Position numbers and translations under genes: made by a program
Shown: positions 6,751 through 11,786 of the stretch, piece by piece
Layout of the letters: each line of letters starts with the position of its first letter
How positions within the stretch are numbered: the stretch's first letter is position 1
The notes under the pieces: model-generated
The model's input: only the letters and a program-made list of their open reading frames with translations
Told to the model about the DNA's origin: nothing
The model's database searches: none
Assembly (NCBI GenBank): GCA_030695265.1
Contig: JAUYTA010000389.1
Span: 1 to 11,786, forward strand
Direction of reading: 5' to 3'
DNA length: 11,786 bases
Source: Bacteroidota bacterium
GTDB taxonomy: Bacteria > Bacteroidota > Bacteroidia > Bacteroidales > Prolixibacteraceae

Positions 6751-7440
6751 ATGAATTCTCCTATTCTGTATTACCTTACCGAATTGATTTTTCCAAATCT
6801 GTGTGTCACTTGCGGCGATAAGCTGATTGAACAGGAACTGTGGATTTGCCTGCACTGCCTGCACCATATTCCACGAACAAATTTCCACCTTGAACCTGAA
6901 AATCCGGTTGCCCAGCTTTTCTACGGAAGAGTGAGAATTGAACAAGCTACCGCGTTTTTTCATTTCAGCAAAGGCAGTAAATATCAATCGTTGCTGCACA
7001 ACCTCAAGTACAAGGGAATGAAAGAACTGGGTGCGGAAATCGGGAAACAATTCGGTATTGATTTGTTGATGTCTGAAAATTTCACCTCTGTCGATGTGAT
7101 TTGTCCGGTGCCACTTCACCCGCTGAAAGAGAAAAAGCGCGGGTACAATCAGAGTTGGTGGATTGCTTCAGGAATTGCACACCAAATGCAAAAACAACTC
7201 TCAGACGACAACCTGAGACGGAATACTGCAACCGAAACACAAACGCGAAAAGCCCGTTTCGAGCGCTGGCAAAATGTGGAAGGAATTTTCGAATTGACAG
7301 ACCCGGAAGCATTTTCAGGAAAACACATTTTGTTGGTTGACGATGTGGTTACAACCGGCTCAACGCTTGAAGCCTGCGCCCAGGCCATCATTACCAAAAC
7401 TGATGCAAAGGTAAGTATCGCCACGTTGGCAACCGCCTGA
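6751..7440 (+). CDS. comF: ComF-family phosphoribosyltransferase-like protein (229 aa)
   Basis: A complete gene of normal family length. The N-terminus has a zinc-ribbon-like pair of CxxC motifs (C18/C21 in CVTCGDKL, C33/C36 in CLHCLHHIP). It continues through the conserved KYKGMKELGAEIGKQFG region, the VICPVPLHPLKEKKRGYNQS segment, and the phosphoribosyltransferase PRPP-binding loop at residues 193-205 (ILLVDDVVTTGST). In transformable bacteria ComF assists DNA uptake at the cytoplasmic side of the competence machinery; in Bacteroidota the gene is widespread and its substrate is not established. It is not associated with other competence genes here. Start ATG 6751 fits the family N-terminus. 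The kinase remnant begins 46 bp downstream in the same direction. Confidence 0.92.
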   Translation: MNSPILYYLTELIFPNLCVTCGDKLIEQELWICLHCLHHIPRTNFHLEPENPVAQLFYGRVRIEQATAFFHFSKGSKYQSLLHNLKYKGMKELGAEIGKQFGIDLLMSENFTSVDVICPVPLHPLKEKKRGYNQSWWIASGIAHQMQKQLSDDNLRRNTATETQTRKARFERWQNVEGIFELTDPEAFSGKHILLVDDVVTTGSTLEACAQAIITKTDAKVSIATLATA

Positions 7441-7486
7441 TTATATTTACTAATAATTTCGCACTTTTAAGAAAAATTTAGGTCGG

Positions 7487-7954
7487 ATGAACAATTCAGA
7501 ACAACTTGCTATTCGCGCACAGTCTCTCAAACAAGCGAACAAAGAGTTGGAAGCATTTTCCTATTCGGTTTCACACGACTTAAGCGCACCATTGCGTGCC
7601 ATCGATGGTTTCAGCCAAATACTCCTTGATGAGTATGAGAAAATTGTTTTGGAGAACCTTTTTGGAAATGCCTGAAAATTTACATCAAAACATCCGGCAG
7701 CACGTATAAAATTTGGTATGCAACTAACAAATAACCGGCCGGTCTATTTTGTTCGCGATGATGGCGCAGGCTTCGACATGAATTACGCACGAAATCTATT
7801 TGGGGCGTTTCAACGCCTTCATACTGTTGATGAATTTCAGGGAACAGGTATCGGGTTGGCAACCGTGCAACGAATTATTCACCGGCATGGAGGTAAAGTA
7901 TGGGCTGAAGGAAAAGTCGAAAAGGGGGCAACAATTTATTTTACAATTCAATAG
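7487..7954 (+). pseudogene. Histidine kinase remnant with an 83-codon internal deletion and a premature stop
   Basis: From ATG 7487 the frame reads [35 protein letters not shown] and then [10 protein letters not shown] before TGA at 7673-7675. In the same frame it continues [34 protein letters not shown] and [20 protein letters not shown] to TAG 7952-7954. Compared with the kinase at 8150-11356, codons equivalent to 10793-11041 or so (249 bp, in frame) are missing. These encode the rest of the dimerisation/phosphotransfer helices and the start of the ATP-binding domain. The TGA replaces the Trp codon of the NAWKF motif. The H-box, part of the N-box, and the G1 and G2 boxes persist, but the fold cannot be complete. 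No sensor domain remains upstream. It is about 80% identical in DNA to its paralogue, with one perfectly identical 59-bp block. Confidence 0.85.
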
Positions 7955-8149
7955 AATTTATACAAATTCATCACGAATGAAACGAACATGCCGCTGAAAA
8001 TATCTTAAAGGTGGCAGCGCAAAAAGAGAATGAATTGGAACGAAGTGGAAATCCGCAAAGCGAAAATTAATGTTCAAAGTGGATGCTTTCTGGCGTGTGA
8101 GTTCCATGAGAACGCTTAATAATCAACTAACTAATAACGATATTTTCGA
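7955..8149. other. 195-bp spacer upstream of the propeller kinase
   Basis: No intact gene. One plus-strand frame reads AAENILKVAAQKENELERSG and NPQSEN before TAA near 8070, which looks like coding-derived sequence, but I do not recognise a family and an in-frame stop precedes it. The last ~40 bp must contain the leader of the propeller kinase. No clear promoter or ribosome-binding site could be assigned. Confidence 0.3.
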
Positions 8150-11100
8150 ATGAAATTGTTTTCCAAAATATTAACCTTTACGATACTGTGCTTTTACTCA
8201 CATGAGTTCTCATATGCGCAGAAAAGCAACATGGCTTTTTATTACCTTACCACAAACGATGGACTGTCCAATAATAGGGTAAGGTGTATTTTGCGCGATA
8301 GCAGGGAGAATATGTGGTTTGGGACTTATGATGGGTTAAATAAACATAACGGCAGTGAGGTAACCGTTTATAGGAATATGGATAAAAACCCAAAATCAAT
8401 AAGTTGCGAACGAATTACCGATATCCATGAAGACGCCGAAAAAAACATTTGGGTAGCAACCGAAGACGGATTAAATTTATATGTTCCTGCCGATGGTTCG
8501 TTTGTTTCGTTTAAAAACATCCCTTCAGATAATTCGAGCATAAGTGGTAATTACATTAATTGTATTTATAGCGATAAACAGCATAACGTATGGTTTGGTA
8601 TTGAAAATGGAAAAGAAGGACTGAATAAATGGAACCCGCAATCAAAAACATTTACCCGCAATCAAATTACCGGTTCAAAAGATAGTATCCTTGCAAATTC
8701 TGTAACGGGCATAGTTCAGGATAAAAATGGAAATATTTGGGTTGCAGGCTGGGAAGATGGATTATACCGCTTTGAACCCGACAAATCAAAGTTTACCAAT
8801 TATAAAGATTCATCATTTAATAACTCAGGCACAATTAAGCGGTTATTCATTGATAATGACAATATTATATGGGTGTCAACTTTTGGGGCCGGGCTTTTTT
8901 CTTTCAATCCCTCCAGTAATAAATTTACGAAATACAATTCTTTAGGGGATGGAAAAGGCACAAGCGGAAAACTGATATATAATATTATCCAGGAAGATAG
9001 CGACAATTTGTTAATTGCTGTTGATCAGGGTGGAATAAACAGGTTTAATAAGCGGACAAAATTATTCGGGTATATCAGTTATGAGCCAAACCGTCCCGGT
9101 GGCCTGAATAACAATGGAATATGGTATTTGTATAAAGATAAAGAAGGTATTTTATGGGTGGGCACGTCAGGAGGAGGGGTAAATATTTACAACCCGAAAT
9201 CCAACAAATTTAAACTGTTTAGAAATATACCCGGAGAGCCGAATTCCCTGAGTTACGATGTTGTGGGCAGTATATACGAGGATAGCAAGGGGTTGTTATG
9301 GATTGCTACCGATGGAGGAGGAGTAAGTGTATATAATCCCAAAACCCAAAATTTTAAAAATTATAAAAACGACAAAAACGACCCATCCAGCATACCAAGT
9401 AATGTTATTCGCCATGTTGTTGAAGACAAAAACCACAATTATTGGGTTGGAACATGGGATGGCGGGCTTATTAAATTAGACCATAAAACCGGCAGATTTT
9501 CCCAATATTTGCCCGAAAGCAGCAAACCCTTTGATATATCGGGAAGGCATGTATGGAATAGTGTAGTTGGCCATAATGGAATGATTTGGTTAAGCATGAC
9601 AGAGTTTGGGATAGATTTGCTTGACCCTGACAAAGGTATTGTAAAAAGGTTCAGGCCCAACCCGGCAGTAAAGGGCGCCCTTAGCCATAGGTACGTTAAT
9701 TTTATGTACGAGGACAGTCATTCGAATATGTGGCTTTGCACCAATAATGGGTTGAATTTGTTCGACAGCATTACAAATTCGTTTAAAATCTTTAAAGGGT
9801 TTCCCAGCAACGATATGAGGTCTTTTGCCGAAGATAAGGAAGGATGCTATTGGGCAGGAACAATTAATAAAGGTGTTATACGATTTAAGGGTGATGGAGT
9901 TATTTTAAAAGTTTATGATACATCGAACGGCTTACCAAGCAATTTAATAAATGGAATACTGGAGGATGAGAACAATAATATATGGGTTTCAACCGGCGAT
10001 GGGATTAGCCGTATAAATTACAAAACCGGGAAAATCAGGAATTATACAGTAAGCGATGGACTACAGGGCAGGCAATTTTTCATTCATTCCTGCTTAAAAA
10101 CCAGGTCGGGCGAAATGTATTTTGGCGGTTTCAATGGGTTGAATTCGTTTTTCCCTGATAGCTTGAAAGATAACGATTATATTCCACCGGTTTATATCAA
10201 CGAGTTTCTTATATTCAACAAACAGGTTCCTGTTGGCGATCCTAACTCGCCTTTACAAAACGTAATTGAACAAACCAAAGAAATTGTATTAAGCTGGAAA
10301 CAATCTGTTTTTTCTTTTGGATTTGTAGCCATAAACTATACCCATCCTGAAAAGAATTTGTATGCCTATAAAATGGAAGGTTTTGATAAAGACTGGAATT
10401 ATACCAACGACAGCAGGCGACTGGCCACATATACCAACCTTCATCCCGGTAGATATATATTTCACGTTATAGCCTCAAATAACGACGGAGCATGGAACGA
10501 GCAGGGCGCATCTGTCAAAATCACCATAACACCGCCGTGGTGGCAAACATGGTGGTTTAAAGGACTTGCGGTTATATTGATTGGTACGGTTATATATACC
10601 GGTTTCAGCCTGAGGTTGAAAAACATTAGGAAACGCGGCCAGGAGTTTGAACGTCTGGTGGTGGAGCGTACTGCACAATTGCAAGATGCCAACAAAGAAC
10701 TCGAAGCTTTTTCCTATTCCGTTTCACACGACCTGCGGACACCACTGCGGGGTATCGATGGATTTAGTCAGATATTGCTTGATGAATATCAGGATAAATT
10801 AGATGAACAGGGAAAGAACTATTTGCATCGTGTGAGATCAGCTTCACAACGTATGGCACAACTCATTGATGATATGTTGAACCTCTCGCGTATTGGCCGT
10901 GTGGAAATGAATATTCAGCAGGTAAACCTTAGCGAAATAGCACAAGTTACTGCCGATGAACTTCTTGAATATCAACCTGAACGTAAAGTCAAGTTCATTA
11001 TACAGAAAGGAATTAATGTGCAGGGAGACCCTTATCTTTTACGAATTGTTTTGGAAAACCTCATTAGAAATGCCTGGAAATTTACTTCAAAACATGCAAC

Positions 11101-11356
11101 TGCACAAATAGAGTTCGGAGAACAGAAACAAGATGAAAAAACAGTCTATTTTGTTCGTGATGATGGTGCGGGCTTCGACATGAATTATGCTGAGAAAATA
11201 TTTGGTGCGTTCCAACGCCTGCATACCGTTGCCGAATTTCAGGGAACAGGTATCGGGTTGGCAACCGTGCAACGAATTATTCACCGGCATGGTGGAAAAG
11301 TATGGGCTGAAGGGAAAGTTGAAAATGGCGCAATAATTTATTTTATAATTCAATAA
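8150..11356 (+). CDS. Two-component-type propeller sensor histidine kinase (Reg_prop, Y_Y_Y, HisKA, HATPase; 1068 aa)
   Basis: Signal peptide at residues 1-24 (ends YAQ). About residues 25-690 hold some 14 Reg_prop repeats (for example DSRENMWFGTYDGLN, DKEGILWVGTSGGGV, DENNNIWVSTGDGIS), enough for two seven-bladed beta-propellers in the periplasm. A Y_Y_Y domain follows at about 725-794 (YAYKMEGFDKDWNYT), then a membrane span at about 801-819 (KGLAVILIGTVIYTGFSL) and a short coiled coil. The kinase core has H860 (SVSHDLRTPL), N-box N970/N974 (ENLIRNAWKF), G1 D1005 (DDGAGF) and G2 G1034/G1036 (GTGIGLA), all intact. The sensory half resembles hybrid two-component systems of Bacteroides that sense glycan fragments, but the fused receiver and AraC-type output domains of those proteins are absent. 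Phosphate must go to a separate, unlinked regulator. The ligand is unknown; no polysaccharide-utilisation genes are adjacent. Confidence 0.95.
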   Translation: MKLFSKILTFTILCFYSHEFSYAQKSNMAFYYLTTNDGLSNNRVRCILRDSRENMWFGTYDGLNKHNGSEVTVYRNMDKNPKSISCERITDIHEDAEKNIWVATEDGLNLYVPADGSFVSFKNIPSDNSSISGNYINCIYSDKQHNVWFGIENGKEGLNKWNPQSKTFTRNQITGSKDSILANSVTGIVQDKNGNIWVAGWEDGLYRFEPDKSKFTNYKDSSFNNSGTIKRLFIDNDNIIWVSTFGAGLFSFNPSSNKFTKYNSLGDGKGTSGKLIYNIIQEDSDNLLIAVDQGGINRFNKRTKLFGYISYEPNRPGGLNNNGIWYLYKDKEGILWVGTSGGGVNIYNPKSNKFKLFRNIPGEPNSLSYDVVGSIYEDSKGLLWIATDGGGVSVYNPKTQNFKNYKNDKNDPSSIPSNVIRHVVEDKNHNYWVGTWDGGLIKLDHKTGRFSQYLPESSKPFDISGRHVWNSVVGHNGMIWLSMTEFGIDLLDPDKGIVKRFRPNPAVKGALSHRYVNFMYEDSHSNMWLCTNNGLNLFDSITNSFKIFKGFPSNDMRSFAEDKEGCYWAGTINKGVIRFKGDGVILKVYDTSNGLPSNLINGILEDENNNIWVSTGDGISRINYKTGKIRNYTVSDGLQGRQFFIHSCLKTRSGEMYFGGFNGLNSFFPDSLKDNDYIPPVYINEFLIFNKQVPVGDPNSPLQNVIEQTKEIVLSWKQSVFSFGFVAINYTHPEKNLYAYKMEGFDKDWNYTNDSRRLATYTNLHPGRYIFHVIASNNDGAWNEQGASVKITITPPWWQTWWFKGLAVILIGTVIYTGFSLRLKNIRKRGQEFERLVVERTAQLQDANKELEAFSYSVSHDLRTPLRGIDGFSQILLDEYQDKLDEQGKNYLHRVRSASQRMAQLIDDMLNLSRIGRVEMNIQQVNLSEIAQVTADELLEYQPERKVKFIIQKGINVQGDPYLLRIVLENLIRNAWKFTSKHATAQIEFGEQKQDEKTVYFVRDDGAGFDMNYAEKIFGAFQRLHTVAEFQGTGIGLATVQRIIHRHGGKVWAEGKVENGAIIYFIIQ

Positions 11357-11378
11357 AATATACGTATATTTATAGCAT

Positions 11379-11432
11379 ATAAAAATAGGTTCCAGAATAT
11401 TACCTTTTACGATTGTGTCTTTTTTCTCATAA
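11379..11432 (+). pseudogene. Relic of the 5' end of a second propeller-kinase gene
   Basis: The 53 bases 11379-11431 align without gaps to the first 53 bases of the propeller kinase gene (8150-8202) with 39 matches. Translated in register they give IKIGSRILPFTIVSFFS then TAA, against MKLFSKILTFTILCFYSH. This conserves the Lys, Ser, Ile-Leu and Phe-Thr-Ile positions of the signal peptide. The ATG has become ATA and the frame closes after 17 codons, so it cannot be expressed as a kinase. It begins 22 bp after the stop of the intact gene, suggesting an original head-to-tail array. AT-richness makes chance similarity conceivable. Confidence 0.5.
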
Positions 11433-11477
11433 AATATGAAAGATCAATTACCTCACTATAAATAGACTATTAGCATT

Positions 11478-11495
11478 TTGTCCCTAAAGGGACAA
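11478..11495. repeat. 18-bp perfect palindrome TTGTCCCTAAAGGGACAA
   Basis: TTGTCCCT (11478-11485) and AGGGACAA (11488-11495) are perfect inverted repeats around AA, foldable as a 7-bp stem with a four-base loop. It lies between two kinase genes and about 85 bp before the next start codon. A T-rich stretch (CATTTTTGTTTT) begins 7 bp later, so it might act as a weak terminator. It could equally be an operator or a dispersed intergenic repeat. Confidence 0.5.
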
Positions 11496-11578
11496 TCACC
11501 CGCATTTTTGTTTTAGTTTCTATCAATATTAAATTCCATGATAGGATGGAATAGTTGAAGATAACCAATTTGAATGCT

Positions 11579-11786
11579 ATGAAAAGGGATAACAAATCAG
11601 ATGCTGCAACCCTGCGCCAAAAGGCAGAAGGGTTATTGAAAAAGAAACAGTTTAAAACTGGTCTGCAACTTTCTGAAGCTGAAACGAAAAAGCTCATCCA
11701 TGAACTTGGGGTTCACCAAATAGAGCTGGAATTACAGAATGAAGAACTCATGCTGGCAAAAGAGCAGGCAGAAGTTGCTTCCAATA
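11579..11786 (+). CDS. N-terminus of a PAS-type sensor histidine kinase, cut by the window edge
   Basis: From ATG 11579 the frame is open to the end of the window (69 complete codons): MKRDNKSDAATLRQKAEGLL, then QLSEAETKKLIHELGVHQIE and LELQNEELMLAKEQAEVASN. The ELxVHQIELExQNEEL block is the characteristic N-terminal helical leader of soluble Bacteroidota PAS-domain kinases, usually followed by one or more PAS domains and a HisKA/HATPase core. There is no signal peptide. PAS and kinase domains lie outside the window, so the assignment rests on this leader. The gene follows the propeller kinase in the same direction after 222 bp, with a gene relic and a palindrome between them, so separate transcription is likely. 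Confidence 0.75.
   Translation, partial: MKRDNKSDAATLRQKAEGLLKKKQFKTGLQLSEAETKKLIHELGVHQIELELQNEELMLAKEQAEVASN

Noticed and set aside
7101..7340. Alternative frames on both strands inside the comF region
   Set aside because: The comF frame has clear zinc-ribbon and PRPP-loop motifs; the others have none.
7673..7675. TGA read as tryptophan (code change) in the kinase remnant
   Set aside because: The intact kinase at 2643-4787 and the comF gene end with TGA, and intact genes use TGG for Trp, so the standard code applies and this is a nonsense mutation.

Overview
This AT-rich window looks like a chromosomal segment of a Bacteroidota member, probably class Bacteroidia (Marinilabiliales or Bacteroidales relatives). 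The evidence is a T9SS C-terminal sorting domain, an S46 dipeptidyl-peptidase gene, a propeller/Y_Y_Y sensor kinase, a Bacteroidota-style polysaccharide-initiating sugar transferase, and an almost complete lack of Shine-Dalgarno sequences. The genus cannot be fixed from the sequence. The genetic code is standard, since several genes end in TGA.

Left part (1-2413). The 3' part of a sugar transferase, likely the end of a polysaccharide locus lying off the left edge, is followed by a patchwork of broken genes. These are a frameshifted T9SS sorting-domain tail (minus strand), about 29 codons of a sugar-nucleotide-type nucleotidyltransferase start (plus strand), and a truncated helix-turn-helix protein (minus strand). 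Next come an intact small HTH gene and, one base upstream of it, the C-terminal third of an AlbA_2/RecG-like ATP-binding regulator. That reading frame breaks within about 3 bp of a 29-nt tRNA 3' end followed by a strong terminator hairpin, which is the signature of an integrative-element end or its scar.

Middle part (2414-6750). A complete TPR sensor histidine kinase (714 aa) converges on an S46 peptidase gene that keeps its signal peptide and catalytic His but has lost an internal block and its C-terminal half. About 0.9 kb without credible genes follows. It holds three structured elements: a ~226-bp imperfect palindrome, a 130-bp segment bounded by 18/19-matching 19-bp inverted repeats, and a 59-bp sequence that folds as a perfect three-way junction.

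Right part (6751-11786). A ComF-family phosphoribosyltransferase gene is followed by an array of related sensor-kinase sequences: an internally deleted 3' kinase fragment with a premature stop, a complete 1068-aa Reg_prop/Y_Y_Y/histidine kinase, and a decayed copy of that kinase's signal-peptide start. The window ends inside a different, PAS-type kinase. No response regulator is encoded here, so all the kinases are orphans within the window.

Overall, intact housekeeping and signalling genes are interleaved with many gene fragments and small palindromic elements. This points to a rearranged, decaying stretch rather than one new multi-gene system. The observations most worth following are the kinase duplication array with its 59-bp identical tract, the tRNA scar, the doubly deleted S46 gene and the three structured intergenic elements.
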